A stretch of DNA of 64,000 nucleotides from Lateolabrax maculatus (Eukaryota; Chordata; Actinopteri; Acropomatiformes; Lateolabracidae). The position numbers and the translations under genes were made by a program. Shown piece by piece: positions 35,685 through 48,760 of the stretch (positions are counted from its first letter, which is position 1; every line of letters begins with the position of its first letter). Below the pieces are notes generated by a model that did not search any database, had not been told where the DNA came from, and saw only the letters and a program-made list of their open reading frames with translations. The stretch spans positions 433,501 to 497,500 of the forward strand of contig CM062218.1 in NCBI GenBank assembly GCA_031216445.1, given 5' to 3'.

Positions 35685-38397
35685 CAGACCAGTATAGTGA
35701 GCGTGGTCTACACTCAGTCAGAGATCCTGCAGAAGGAGGTTTACCTGTTTGAACGGATCGACTCTCAGAACAGAGACAACATGAAACACCTGAAGGCCAT
35801 CTGCTTCCTCAGACCCACCAAGGTACAAAACCTGTCTCTCTGTCTGTCCATCTGTCTGTCCGTCTCTCTGCCTGCCTGCCTGCCTGTCTGTCTGTCTGTC
35901 TCTGCTTGTCTGTGTGATAGTAACATGTATAATAATGGTAAATGTAACAGAAGGTGTTTGTGTGTTTTCTGCAGGAGAATGTGGAACATCTGATCCAGGA
36001 GCTGCGGAGACCAAAGTACAGCGTCTACTTCATCTGTAAGAGTCAAGTCAAGTCAATTTTATTCATCAAGTGCCAAATCAGAACAGAAGTTCTCTCAAGA
36101 CACTTTCACACAGAGCAGGTCCAGACCGACTCTTTAATATTATTTAGAGACCCAACAGTTCCACCATGAGCAGCACTTGGTGACAGTGGAAGGAAAAACT
36201 CCCTGTGTGAGGTGCATGCAGGTGTTCTAAAAACAACAGGTTAGTTATTGTAGTTCAATCAAACTCCTTCTTAGCCATAACTCAGTTAAATCTGAACACA
36301 CAGACATGATACACATATCTTTACATTCAGCGTCCTCACGTCTAGAGCACATCATTATCTCTGATATCCCTCATGAGTAAATGCACTAAGAAATCAGAGG
36401 AAAAGATGCTCCTTATAACTTCAGAAGCTGTTTTTAACTTTCCTTCAGTATCAAAGGGATCAGTGACAGCTGTCTGTACGTCCATGGGGACAATGTTTAC
36501 TCTCTGACTACATGGTGTGTGTGTGTGTGTGTGTTCCAGACTTCAGTAATGTGATCAGTAAGAGTGAGATCAAAGCTCTGGCTGAGGCTGATGAACAGGA
36601 AGTGGTGGCTGAAGTCCAGGTGAGTCTCAGGTGTTACCTGTCTGAAACACAGTCCAGCACTGAACCACATAAGAAGTCTCACTGCAGCTGTTGTCACAAT
36701 AACTATTAATCCTGTACAGATACCAAAGATCCAGCTACTTAAACGAGAAGGTCTCACAGCTCTTTGTGTGTCTGCAGGAGTTTTATGGAGATTTCATCGC
36801 TGTGAATCCTCACCTGTTCTCCCTCAACCTGCAGGGAGTCGCCAGGGTGAGAAACCACAAACTGTCTGTTTCTAATGAAGAGTTCAGTCTGTTTACAGCC
36901 TCATGAGCAGCAGGGTAAACATGAAGATTACTAAGTACTACTCAGCACTACGCAATAGTAGTAGCAGCAGTAACAAACTTAGTACTACTAACTACACTGT
37001 GCTTGATACATAACTACTGCACCATCAGGTTCAGAGTGAATACATGAATACATCCTAAAGATCCCAGAGGAAGCAAATGGAAGAGGACTCTTCTGTTGGC
37101 TGTAAAGAATAAGTGGCTAACTAAACTCATTTGGATGAATTCGTCTAATTCAAACACCTTAATGTCAGGAATATGGAGGAGGATAAACTGAGAAAAGCTA
37201 CGGGAGAAAACAAGAACTCAGCAGTGGACTACAGACCCCAGCCAGCTTACTGGCTACTACACATGCTGAGATCAAGGTGCTTCGTTCTGATGTAAAGAGC
37301 GAGCGGACTGACCGGATGTGACTTTAGATGCCATTGATCCAAAAAAAACAACGTTCACCTCGAGGAACTCAACATGTTCACTGGTGAACTCGACATGTCG
37401 GTTAAAAGTCATTCAAAAGTTTTCAGCAAGCAATCGATCATCCTGAGGCTCTGTCCACGGTCCTCGTCCTGTGGAAGCGGTCTGAAGCTGATGTGCATCC
37501 TCTGGAGAGCAGGAGCTGTAATGAGGAAGTGTTGATGTGTCTCACGTGGCGACATGTTTACCTCCTGTGTGTCTCTGTTTCAGGGTCGGAGCTGGGAGTC
37601 CTCCATGTTGTCTCGCTGTACTCAGGGTCTGACCTCCGTCCTGCTCGCTCTCAAGAAATGTCCCATGATCCGCTACCAGCTGTCCTCTGACATGTCCAAG
37701 CGCCTTGCAGAGAGCGTCAAGGTTTCCACAGCAACACACCTTCATCATGCATGACCTCACCAGCTACGCTAACGTTAACCAGTTAACAGGTTAACCTCCA
37801 ACCTGTTAACCTGTTAACTTCTAACCTGTTAACCTCGTTCTCCGTCTGACAGCAAATCATCACGAAGGAGTACGAGCTGTTTGACTTCAGGAAGACTGAA
37901 GTTCCTCCTCTGCTGCTGATCCTCGACCGCAGTGACGACGCCATCACACCTCTGCTCAACCAGGTGACCAATCACAGCGCTCCACGCCGTGACATCATCA
38001 GGGTTTTAGAGTGTATAATGATGAGTAAAGATCATAATTTTCTTCTTTTGTAATTAGCATGAATGTTAAAATTTAATGAGCAGTCCCTGAAAAACATATT
38101 TTTAATGTCCATAGACCGTAATAGATTAAAGTGTGTTTCTAGTTTTATGTGATCACCTGTTTCCTGTAGTGGACGTACCAGGCGATGGTCCACGAGCTGC
38201 TGGGACTCAACAACAACAGGATCGACCTCTCCAGAGTCCCGGGGATCAGTAAAGACCTGAAGGAGGTGGTTCTGTCTGCAGAGAACGACGAGTTCTACGC
38301 CAACGTGAGTCCGAACACACCGACACACTCTAATCACTCACTCTGACCTTCACACACAGAGGAGTTATTATTGTTACTTTCTCTTTGACTAATAAAG

Positions 38398-38441
<44 letters not shown>

Positions 38442-39875
38442 GAACTTGTACTTGAACTTCGGGGAAATCGGCACCAACATTAAAAACCTGATGGAAGATT
38501 TTCAGAAGAAAAGACCCAAAGGACAACAGAAGCTGGAGTCCATCACTGATATGAAGGTCAGAGAGACAGACGGTCAGACAGACAGATATTGTTCATCTAA
38601 CATTCATGGAAATAAAGCCTATTGAATTGAGAGGCAGATTGCTGGTTGAAATCCACAAACTTATTTCCTGTTTTTTGTGTCCTCAGACTGTCTCACTCTG
38701 TCTCCTGTCTGTCTGTCGTCCTGTCTGTCTGCAGGCGTTTGTGGATAACTACCCTCAGTTTAAGAAGATGTCGGGCACCGTGTCCAAACATGTGACGGTA
38801 GTGGGGGAGTTGTCCCGGTTGGTGTCTGAGCGTCAGCTGATGGAGGTGTCGGAGGTGGAGCAGGAGTTGGCCTGTCAGAACGACCACTCCAACGCCCAGC
38901 AGGTGAGGACGTCCCTACAGCTCCACGCCGCTCCCCGCAGGCCCGGCGGTGGGATTTCTCTCGTGTTTCACGGCTGTGTTTCCCATTTCAGAGCGTTCGC
39001 CGGCTGCTGCAGAATCCTCGTCTGTCAGAGTTGGACGCCGTCCGTCTCGTTATGCTCTACGCTCTGAGGTACGAGCGCCACAGCAGCAGCATCCTCCCGT
39101 CTCTGATGGACGAGCTGAGCAGGAGAGGAGTGTCCGAACGACACCGCAGGGTAACCACGTCATCACAAACACTCGGCTCTGATTGGACACTGAAAGGCCG
39201 CTTCATTGTCTTCATTTCTTATTAAACTAAAGACAGGGACACACATCAGGCTGGATCTGGGACGATGAATCTGACGACTGATGGGACCCAGCTGGACCGG
39301 TCTGTTCTGGTCTGGGTCAGTTGTTCCGGTCTTGGTAAACTGGACTGGGTCTAATCCTGTAAATGTGTGAGCTTTAGCTCGCTCGCTGGTTGTTAATCTG
39401 CCGTCCTTTGATGGCGAGATGTTGTGAAGCCAATGAGGAGACAGCGAGGAGGAGCCAAACACAGCTGCTCCTTCTGACCTGTGGACTAGAACCTGGTAGA
39501 ACCTGAACCTTCACTGACCAATCAGAGCCACAGCAGGAGGTTATGTGTTCGTATGAGGTTGAACTGTATAATTTATTTGTGTGTGTGTGTGTCTCAGATG
39601 GTGAAGGCAGTGGTGGAGTACGGAGGAAAGAGAGTCAGAGGAAGTGACCTCATAACACCGACAGACGCCGTCGCCATCACCAAACAGTTCTTCAAAGGCC
39701 TCTCGGTATACACATGCACGCGCACGCACGCACGCACACACACACACACATACACACACACGCACACACACAAAGTACAACCTAGCAACCCCCCCATAAT
39801 TCCCATAACAACCAGCTCCTGACTATTCTTCTGTTACAGCAGTTGGATGTTTATGTTGAACAACAGTGACTGTGC

Positions 39876-39942
<67 letters not shown>

Positions 39943-40067
39943 CAGGGCGTAGAGAATGTGTACACTCAGCATCAGCCTCTCCTTCATGACACTCTGGATC
40001 ACCTGATCAAAGGTCGACTGAAGGACAGTCAGTTCCCTTACCTGGGAGCCAGCAGCCTCAGAGACAG

Positions 40068-40125
<58 letters not shown>

Positions 40126-40994
40126 TAAATCTGCTGTTATTTGTTGATCATAAAACACACATTTGTCACTTGGACTCATCGGTGACGATGAAAAACTGCA
40201 GGAAGGAACCTACAGAGAGGAAGAAAAACTACAAACACATTAACACAAACACACGCAGAAAGAGGAAACAATCACTTCCTGTTGATTCTGAACATCTTCA
40301 CACTCCTGTAGCTTCACTGCACAGTTTGACATGTGTGTGTGTGTGTGTCTGTGTGTGTGCATGTGTGTGTGTGTCACAGGCCTCAGGACATCATCGTGTT
40401 TCTGATTGGTGGAGCCACGTATGAAGAAGCTCTGACTGTTTACAACCTGAACCGCAGCACACCTGGAGTGCGCATCGTCCTGGGAGGAAGCAGCATCCAC
40501 AACACCAAGAGGTCAGAGGTCACACACACACATGAACACTAACACACACTCACATTAACACTAACACACACACATCTTGCTATCTTTTTATATAACCAGG
40601 TAAGTCCGACTGGGAGAGAAAGCATGTCTGACCCGGACAGCAGATTACCAGAAACAGACAATATAACTGTAGAAGGACGATCCACTGACACCTGCTCTGA
40701 CTCAGTCCAGAGACACCAGGTCTCTTTAACAGACAGGCCGAGCAGAAGTGATCCAGAGTTCAAATCTGGATAATATTCAAATACACACATTATCATTAAT
40801 GGACATTAATGTCAACATCAGATTGTTTGTGAGTAAATTCATTGATGAAGTAACTACAGCTGTCAGATTTGTACCTGAGTGACTTCCAGGTGTCTTTACT
40901 TCCTCCTCTCAGTTTCCTGGAGGAAGTGATGTCGACGACGGGTCACAGCAGCGACAGAGCGCAAGGGAGTGGTCGCCATGGCAACAGGCGCTGA
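34977..40994 (+). CDS. vps45: VPS45, Sec1/Munc18-family SNARE regulator
   Basis: Fifteen exons, all GT-AG and in phase, giving 568 residues (human 570): 34977-35069, 35688-35822, 35975-36035, 36540-36619, 36778-36846, 37584-37721, 37853-37963, 38170-38304, 38443-38556, 38735-38902, 38992-39150, 39598-39705, 39946-40067, 40380-40511, 40913-40994 (TGA 40992-40994). Vps45 binds the Tlg2/syntaxin-16 class of SNAREs and controls fusion of vesicles with early endosomes and the trans-Golgi. Visible family blocks: N-terminal MNVTLAVKQYISKMIE, LLILDRSDDAITPLL (domain 2), HSNAQQSVRRLLQNP, and the C-terminal VFLIGGATYEEA and GGSSIHN motifs. No lesion seen. The gene is complete within the window. The introns carry several large TG/CA tracts at splice sites. 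Confidence 0.97.
35086..35465 (+). repeat. 14-bp minisatellite in vps45 intron 1
   Basis: About 27 units of TTAGTTACTGTGGG, with GTGAG and GTGGT variants, starting 16 bases after the exon 1 donor. Each full unit contains GGGTTAG, which is one telomere-type word, but the 14-bp period shows it is not telomeric DNA. Confidence 0.93.
36041..36215 (+). repeat. LINE-tail-type dispersed repeat in vps45 intron 3
   Basis: AGTCAAGTCAAGTCAATTTT, then AAGTTCTCTCAAGACACTTTC, then GAGCAGGTCCAGACC, then AGACCCAACAGTTCC and GGAAAAACTCCCTG form a string order very common in fish introns and usually assigned to a LINE 3' region. It begins 5 bases after the donor at 36035/36036. Confidence 0.7.
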
Positions 40995-41200
40995 ACCCAG
41001 AAACACACTTGAAGAACTCGTCGGAGACTAAACCACATTCCCCCTCTTCATCTCTGCAGCCATTTTGTGTCTGTGTTTGTTTAGAGGAGCAGTCCGACAT
41101 TATAGTGAATCCTGTTTAAAGTCGCCCGTCTGTTACTGATCAGGTGGAATGTCCCTTTAAAGTGTCTGTGTGCTTTCAGGTCAAACTGACAAAAAACACC

Positions 41201-41206
41201 AATAAA
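41201..41206 (+). terminator. vps45: vps45 polyadenylation signal
   Basis: AATAAA 207 bases after the vps45 stop codon, followed by a GT-rich stretch (GGGACTTTTGTTCCTCTG) expected downstream of cleavage. The predicted 3'UTR is therefore about 230 bases. Confidence 0.7.
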
Positions 41207-41559
41207 AGAGAAATATGGGACTTTTGTTCCTCTGTTCTTCTTCCTCACAGTTCATCTTCATCTGCCTATATACACATATATAGATATTAGTATATATTTC
41301 AGTCAGGCAGCTCTAAGTGTTTTTCTGTCTGTTGCACCAGTCAGATTAACTTGATTAGCTAAACGTATTTTTGGATGAGAGATAACAACACGTTGTCATG
41401 GACGTCCTCTAGTATCTGAACTAACTCAGATCTTTTTTTACTGAAGTCAAAATATAAAAGTATTAAAAGTAGTAAGTAAAGCACTCATCACGCAGAATGA
41501 AATATATTCTAATTATTGGTCACAAATGTCTCATTTATTGTAGTCATTTTCATTTTAAT

Positions 41560-41745
41560 GACTATCCTACTGCTACTTTAATCTGCAACAATACATTATC
41601 ATTGATTATTGATTAGATCTAGTTTTAATCATCTGAATCTGTAAAGTAAAGCTGTCAGATAAATGTAGCACAGTAAAAAGAACAATATTTACTCTGAGAT
41701 GTGGTGAAGTAGAAGTATAAAGTTGAACAAAAAGAAAAGACTCAA
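41560..41745 (-). repeat. fragment of the AT-rich dispersed repeat
   Basis: Reverse-oriented relative of 48235-48760: AATCTGTAAAGTAAAGCTGT, CAGATAAATGTAGCACAGTA and GAAGTAGAAGTATAAAGT occur in the mirrored order. It lies between vps45 and the Toll-like receptor gene, about 115 bases upstream of the candidate TATA box at 41859. Confidence 0.55.
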
Positions 41746-41858
41746 GTACAGTACTTACTAAATAAAATATAAAATAAGAAACTGGGCATTGAGATTAAAG
41801 ATGAACTCTGTTAATAATCTTATAAGGATGAAGTATCAGCTTTGAAAGGTATATACGG

Positions 41859-41996
41859 TATAAAAGATATATATATATACAGTTTTATTCTGTAGAAGAA
41901 GAGTCGGAGGAGGATTACATCACTTCCTGCTGCTTCATAAAGTAACTCCACTTCACTCAGAGTCTGAGATCTCTGAGGCGGTGGTGGATCAGGCTG
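41859..41996 (+). promoter_or_regulatory. candidate promoter and non-coding first exon of the TLR gene
   Basis: TATAAAAG at 41859-41866 is followed about 130 bases later by a consensus donor (GGCTG, then GTGAGTT; exon edge 41996). The coding exon downstream has a strong pyrimidine tract and acceptor (TTTTATCCCAACAG, ending 43606) only 8 bases before the ATG, so a non-coding 5' exon must exist, and this is the best candidate. The inferred transcript start is near 41890 and the 5' intron about 1.6 kb. Confidence 0.45.
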
Positions 41997-42960
41997 GTGA
42001 GTTCATGATTCAGTCTGTTTATATTCAGTCAGTAATAAACAGGATTATAGTCTGGATTCATCAAACCAGTGAGGGAGGCATGAATACTGACCGGGGGGGC
42101 ACAGACTCAGCAACGGGTAAATTGGTTATAGATGAATTGTTGTTTTTCAAGCAAAAACACCAATATTCCTGGTTCTAACTTCTCCAACGTGAGGACTTGA
42201 TGCTCGTCTTTGTCATAGACGACAAACTGAACACTTGTGGGTTTTAGAAGCAATATGAAGTTCATTTAACGTCATTTTCTTATATAAAAAAAACTTTAGA
42301 AGTAGTATTGTTGCTTTACCTATTTTGTCACATGCTTGTATATCAGTATATTTTATGTATTTAATAATTCTAGGTTTATTTGATCTTTGTTTGTCTGAGC
42401 AACTAGAGCAACTAGAACTCCTTGAATGTGTTCAGATAGTTCGCAGATAAAGTGATTCTGATCAAGAAAATAATCAGATGATTAATTAATAATAAAAATA
42501 ATGTCACTGACAGCAACAGGAGAGAGACGGGCTGAAATTCTGTTGAATGTTTGTTCTTGGATCTGGTGTCACTTCCCTCTTTGAAACTGCAGCATTTTAA
42601 CAACAACACAAGTGCACAACCTGACTGTAATCCTTTTAGGGACCATTTGTGAACAGTAAATGCATCTGTTTTTAGCTGAGATCTGAATCTTTCAGGTGGT
42701 TCTGCTTAGACTATTTTAACATATGAGACGCCTGAGAAATGTGACACCCCCCCCCCCACGACTGTCAGACCACAGATTGTATATAAAGATGGACGAGACG
42801 TCTCCACATCCTCCCGCTGTACTAAGATTTCTTGACTTACAAATCGCAGATGTATTTTGTTCTACATTACAGGGTGCGCTGATCATATGCACAGGAAACC
42901 TCTGTGACTTCCCTCACACAGCATTGTTCATTGCAGCCGTGCGAGCCGCCCAGATATGTA

Positions 42961-43265
42961 ATAGAATCAGAATCAGAACTGGCGTTTATTGCCAAGTACG
43001 TTTTCACATACAAGGAATTTGCTGTGGTGTTTTGGTGTGTAACAATAAACATAGAGAAATAAAAAAGTAGAAGTAGAAGACAAGTAGCGCTAAAGTCAAG
43101 AAACATAAACATAAATATAAAATAGGAATCTAAATATTTACAACGCAGAATATGAAAAAATATTAAAATATGTTCAATACATTTGTTTTTAAAATTAAAA
43201 ACTGTACAGTTTGTGCAGGAATGTGCAACAGTTAAGAATATGTTCACTGTGATGATCAAAATCAA
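42961..43265 (+). repeat. dispersed repeat in the inferred TLR 5' intron
   Basis: AATCAGAATCAGAACTGGCG, then TTTATTGCCAAGTACGTTTT, then CACATACAAGGAATTTGCTG is a string common in fish genomes, followed by an AT-rich tail ending near GTGCAGGAATGTGCAACAG. Confidence 0.65.
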
Positions 43266-43614
43266 AGACATCCATTAATGTAATGTAATGAATTAATGAG
43301 ACTACGGTAATAATAATATTATAAATATATAATATTGTAGTGTGCCTACAATATGTATTCAATCTTTTTTTATAAGCTTGAGCATTAAGGCGCCATTGGG
43401 TGCAGCCCTAATTTGGTTAATATTTTCAGTGCAAGACATTTGTGTTCCCCTCACGATGGATTGTAATAACTTTATTGATCGTCTGACTTTTTAGCTAAAG
43501 CCAATACTGAACTGAGACGTCGAACACGGTAAACGTTACACCTGCTGGTGTTAGCATGGATAGACTGCTTTTTTTTCTCATTTTCTCTTCTTTTTTATCC
43601 CAACAGTTTTGACC

Positions 43615-46600
43615 ATGAAGATCAGCATGTTAGCGATGGGAAGTTGGTCTTCGAGGAGTTTCCTCGTCTTATGTCTGTCTGTCCTGCTTCATTTTAACCC
43701 CTCGCTGGCTTATTCACTGAAAAACTGCACTGTCCATTTTTCTAATGATGCCACTTGGGTTGGATGCTCTCATCGTGACCTCGTTGTCGTTCCAGATGAC
43801 ATTCCCAACAATGTAACGTCTCTAGATCTCAGCTCCAACCACATTTTAAAGATCAACAGGACAGATTTAAGTGGTTTATCAAAGCTCAGATATTTAGAAA
43901 TGGGAAATAATTTGATTTCACATGTAGATAATGGAGCTTTTACAGACTTGGAGTTAATAGAGCTCGACATGGGTTCAAACAACCTCACAAACCTGACAGA
44001 AAACATGTTTCAGGGACTGTGGAAATTAATTGTTTTGTCTTTGGAGAAAAACTATATAACACACATCTCCCCGCTGGCCTTTCGATCCCTGATCAGTTTA
44101 CAGAGAGTAGAACTGATGTATAACCCCCTACATCAAGTAACAGAGCTCGCGCCAATCTTACAACTACCAAACTTATACGAACTGATCGTTGGTTTTAACT
44201 GGTTCACCTCCTTTCTATCAGACGACCTGCCTGTTAACAAGTCAAACCTCACGACACTTTGGATAACTGGTAACTTACTGAAAAGGTTCAGCATTAGGAG
44301 AGATATTTTTCCTCATCTTCAGTTTATCCACTTAAGTACTGACACTGGCTTTGAGTGGGATGTACCACACACAACCTTTCTAAGGAACCTAACTGCTTTG
44401 GATTTATCTATATTTGACGTTAGTCGTGAGATGTATAGAGTGATGCTGAGGAGTGCTGAGTCAATCCAAGAACTGTCACTGACCTTTATGGAGAATGGGA
44501 CAGATAAAGGTCTAGTAGACATCGCCTGCCAAATTCCTGCTCTGACAAGTCTTGATTTGAGTGGAAATGACTTTGTCAGCATAAACGAGACATTTCTTCA
44601 GTCTTGTTCTCAACTTACCGAGCTTGATTTATCAACCAATCTAGTGGAGGAGCTGTCTGAGTCTTCACTTAGATCAATGAAACGGCTCAGACGTCTGGAC
44701 TTACATGACAACTCTCTGTCTAGAGTGCCACTGACCCTCAGAGGCCTGTCCACACTTGAAATCCTAGATCTGAGTTTTAATGTCATCAGTGAGTTAGGCT
44801 GCTCCGACTTTCTAAATTTGACAAGATTAACAGAACTCAGTCTCAACCAGAATCGCATTTCAACACTCAAGGGATGTGTTTTTCAAGATTTGAATGAGTT
44901 GAAAGTGCTAACTGTTCGAGAAAATAATGTTCGTATAATTATTGATTTCTTCAAAGGGAATTTACAGAAACTAGAAGTTTTAGATTTACACAGAAATGAT
45001 TTGAAGCAGCTCAAACGAGGCGACTTTAGGAAACTGTCTTCCCTCAGGTATTTGGATTTAGAATCTGAGAAGTTTTACTTAGCCCATAGTGGGGCTTTTG
45101 AAGGACTCGACAATCTTCAAACTCTTATTGTTACACCATTTATTTATGAAAGCATGATTTTTACAGGAATACAACACCTAGAAAATCTCAAACTACATCT
45201 CACATCTTCGCTTAAAAGAAAGAGTTCTCATCAAAACATTGAGCCACATTTTTCCAAATTGCCTTTCTTGAAGAGCCTTCTAATACAAAACTATGATGGG
45301 CATTATACCATCTCACCAGATTTGCTAAAGGGTTTAAAGTCTTTAGAATACTTTGTAGCAGAGAAGTTCTTCACAGCGTCACCTCACCCAGACACATTTA
45401 AATACACTCCTCGCCTGATGACTCTTCAGATAAATCAAAGTAATCTCCAAGATTTAAACCCTAAACTGTTTGAGCCAATCCCAAACCTGCAGGCTCTCGA
45501 TCTTTCCAAAAACAGGCTCAGATCTTTGGATTTCCTGACCCAGGTCAACCTGTCTGCACTCAGCTGGTTGACACTGAGACAGAATGAGTTGACAGTGATC
45601 AATGAGACCGTCTTCCAGTCTCTCCCTGCACTAACATACCTGGACCTGTATGGTAACCCTTTCACTTGTGACTGCTTTAACATTGGCTTTATCCAATGGG
45701 TGAAGAGCAACAACCAAACTCAGGTTGTTAACGCCCATCAGTACGACTGTTCCTTTCCTCCAAGTAAACAGGGAACCAAGTTGCTGGACTTTGACATCCA
45801 GTCCTGCTGGTTGGACGTCAGCTTTCTCTGCTTCATTTCCAGCACTTGTCTGACTTTGTTGACTCTCCTCACATCCTTCATCTACCACTTTCTGAGGTGG
45901 CAGCTAGTCTACACCTTCCACCTCTTCCTGGCCTTCATCTATGACAGCAGGAAGAGGAAGAAGGGGGCTCCTCACCTCTACGATGCCTTCATCTCTTACA
46001 ACGTTCACGACGAGCTCTGGGTTTACAGAGAGATGCTTCCAGTGCTGGAAGGACAGCAGGGCTGGAGACTCTGTCTGCACCACAGAGACTTCCAACCAGG
46101 TAAACGTATCCTCTCCCTGTCTTCATGTCTTTCTGAATCTCTGTACGTCTCTTGTTTCCGTCCCTCATTTCTACTCACTTCTCAATCTCCTTCCTTTCAG
46201 AACTTGTTAGAACAGTAAAGGGATTTTAAAGAACAAAAGTTTTTGTTGGGCAGCAGTGTTTTCATGTTTACTGATGCCAACAATACTTGTTTCTGTTGGG
46301 TTTGTGGTGTCTGATCATTCAATTTGACTCCAATGAAATATTAACTCTGCCCACAGGCGGAACCTGCTCCTCCTAACCAATGCTTGTCAACTCATGATGT
46401 GCAAATCATACGCCGGTTGTAAACGTTGGAGATAATTAAAATATTTTAGTCAATACCAAAAACAATTAGTAACACTAACAAGCACTAAAAGTAGTCTGTA
46501 ACAGTGAGTCTTGCCAAACAATGCAGGAATAGTCCCATAATGTCAAAATGTTGGACCCCAAGGCCACAACCCGAAACACTTGTGACAATAAAGTTATTCT

Positions 46601-47986
46601 TTATAATGTGTTGCTGGAGTTTTGACATCTTCAGACTGAAGGTCGAGATTCACAATCGTCCAGGTCAGGGTATATCCACAGGGGTGAGTGAAGAACAACT
46701 GGACGTCCTGTAGATTCTTAAAGATCTCTTATCCTAAAGACACTAAAGACATTTTCTCTTATCTTCCTCTCCTCCATGCACCTTGGGAGTAGGTGAAGTC
46801 CTTCTCAGCATGAATAGTATCCACAGACTAAATGTGGGGCATACTCGGAAAGAACTAGTTTGTACGATCACATTGGAAACTAAAATATTTACAGCTGTTT
46901 AATGTATAATGCCCTCTAATGTAGCATCATGGAGCGTGCAAGGATAATTCAGCGTCCAAGTCTTTCTGAATCCCCTGAACACCCATACTTCCATTCTAAT
47001 GTCAAATCACGACAGGATCGCATCTACACAAATCGTCTTTCAGATTCAGAAGTGTGTGGCCAAAATTTAAAAGATTCAGTGTTCAGAAGTGGCAAATTGG
47101 TCTGAATGTGTTACGTTCAGCAATATTACAAGTAACCACCAGTAACAAGCAAAGACCAGAGCTGCAGTTATTCTGTCTTGACTCTGACAAAACTTCTGTG
47201 TCTCTTAGATGACAGGGATAACTGACCAGACCAGCTGTGTATAGAATGACACAGCAGAGCTTGAGACAGCGCCCATTTTCTCACCTCCACACGCCTGATC
47301 AATCACTGCTTAAAGGGGGTCATGACTGTCAGATTGTTTCACACAGTTACAGAAATTGTTGGACGCAGTTTTCAGAGGTTGTTTGACCATCTGACATGCA
47401 CTGCTGTTGGATCATACTGATGCTCTATGAGTGAAGTGAATGAAAGTGGAGGAGGGACTGGTTTTGCAGTTTAGCTTCTTCAGTCCATGTGGTTTTCCTG
47501 CAGTGACCGGTTGTCTCCACAGGTAAACCCATCATAGACAACATTACAGACGCCATCTATGGCAGCAGGAAGACCATCTGTGTGATCAGCCGGCGCTACC
47601 TGCAGAGCGAGTGGTGCTCCAGAGAGATCCAGATGGCCAGGTGGGGGCGCTCACATCCAGCAGCACCTCGAGCCTCCCAAATTGATTCAGTCCTCTGAAT
47701 CGTCCTCACGGTCTGTCCCGTGCTGTCCTGTGTGTGTCGTTGCAGCTTCCGCCTGTTTGACGAGCAGAAGGACGTGTTGATCCTGCTGTTTCTGGAGGAG
47801 ATCCCGGCCCAGCAGCTGTCTCCGTACTACCGCATGAGGAAGCTGGTGAAGAGACGCACCTACCTGAGCTGGCCGCAGGCCGGCCAACACCCGGGGGTCT
47901 TCTGGCAGAACGTAGGGAGAGCTCTGGAGACCGGCGACGCTCCCACCGACAACACAGACCTGCTAACTGGACCAGCAGGGTGCTGA
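43615..47986 (+). CDS. Toll-like receptor, TLR11 family (TLR22/TLR23/TLR13-like)
   Basis: Three coding exons: 43615-46099, 47523-47640, 47746-47986 (TGA 47984-47986), giving 947 residues. The start is the ATG at 43615, eight bases after a splice acceptor. Order: signal peptide (1-33, VLCLSVLLHFNPSLA), about two dozen leucine-rich repeats with many Asn-X-Ser/Thr sites, an LRR C-terminal cap with CDC (about 685-730), a transmembrane helix (735-758) and a cytoplasmic TIR domain. TIR box 1 is YDAFISY (789-795), box 2 is RDFQPG (824-829), where intron 1 splits the Gly codon, and box 3 is FW (920-921). The receptors signal through TIR adaptors; fish TLR22-type receptors are reported to sense double-stranded RNA, but the ligand here cannot be read from sequence. 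TLR22, TLR23 and TLR13 cannot be told apart without a tree. Translation through the first donor gives a false 869-residue product lacking most of the TIR. Confidence 0.9.
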
Positions 47987-48234
47987 CAATATCGCTGGAC
48001 CACAGTCTCAACAGAGGGTATCTGTGGGGCTTCACAGGCCGGATGATCAGGACCAAACAGGTCTTTCCACTGCAGGAACTTAAAAACACAAAACATAACA
48101 TGTATCTGTTGCCTCTGGTTCTACTTTTGTGCTAATGTTCCTTTTGGGGCCAGGTTCCTGAATCTAAATTTGGGCTCCAATGAGGAAATGCTACTAAATC
48201 AAAGTTCAAAACAGCTGATGTGCAGAATGGTATT

Positions 48235-48760
48235 CAACAAAGTACAAGTAAAGTAGCCTACATTTACTCAAGTCCTTTTACTTTACTTGAAAATTTCAAA
48301 TCTATGCTGCTTTATACTCCTACTTCACAACATTTATCTGGCAGCTGGAGTTACTTAACAGATTCTGAACAAAACTAAAGATCAATTTATAAAAATTATA
48401 CCATGCTATAGATTAAACTACCCAGCAGCATATGAAGTATTTAAAATGAGCTCCACCTCCACCAAGTGATGAACACATTAATGATGAATTATTTAAAATC
48501 CTGCTTACATGTTAAAGCATTAGTACTAATATTCAATAATATGATATATATAATAATATAACTCTGAAAGGGACCATTTTACCCAACAAAATTGTTTACT
48601 TTAATATTTGAAATATATTTTGCTGTTAATACTTTTTTAGTTTTACTTAAATTAAATTTTGAATGCAGGACTTTTACTTGGACCAGAGTATTTTTACAGA
48701 GTGGTATTGATACTTTTACTTAAATAAAAGATCTGAGTACTTCCTCCACCACTGGTGATA
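48235..48760 (+). repeat. longest copy of a widespread teleost AT-rich dispersed repeat
   Basis: Starts near ACAAAGTACAAGTAAAGTAG and runs through TTATCTGGCAGCTGGAGTTA, ACTACCCAGCAGCATATG and GCAGGACTTTTACTTGGACC to GAGTACTTCCTCCACCACTG, a terminal string seen in very many fish loci. No open frame. It lies 250 bases after the TLR stop and may be part of its 3'UTR; the AATAAA at 48723-48728 lies within it. Confidence 0.7.

Noticed and set aside
43609..46218. Single-exon 869-residue Toll-like receptor
   Set aside because: The frame runs past a good donor at 46099/46100 into intron sequence. The true TIR domain continues in exons 47523-47640 and 47746-47986. The frame also starts at a TTG before the real ATG at 43615.
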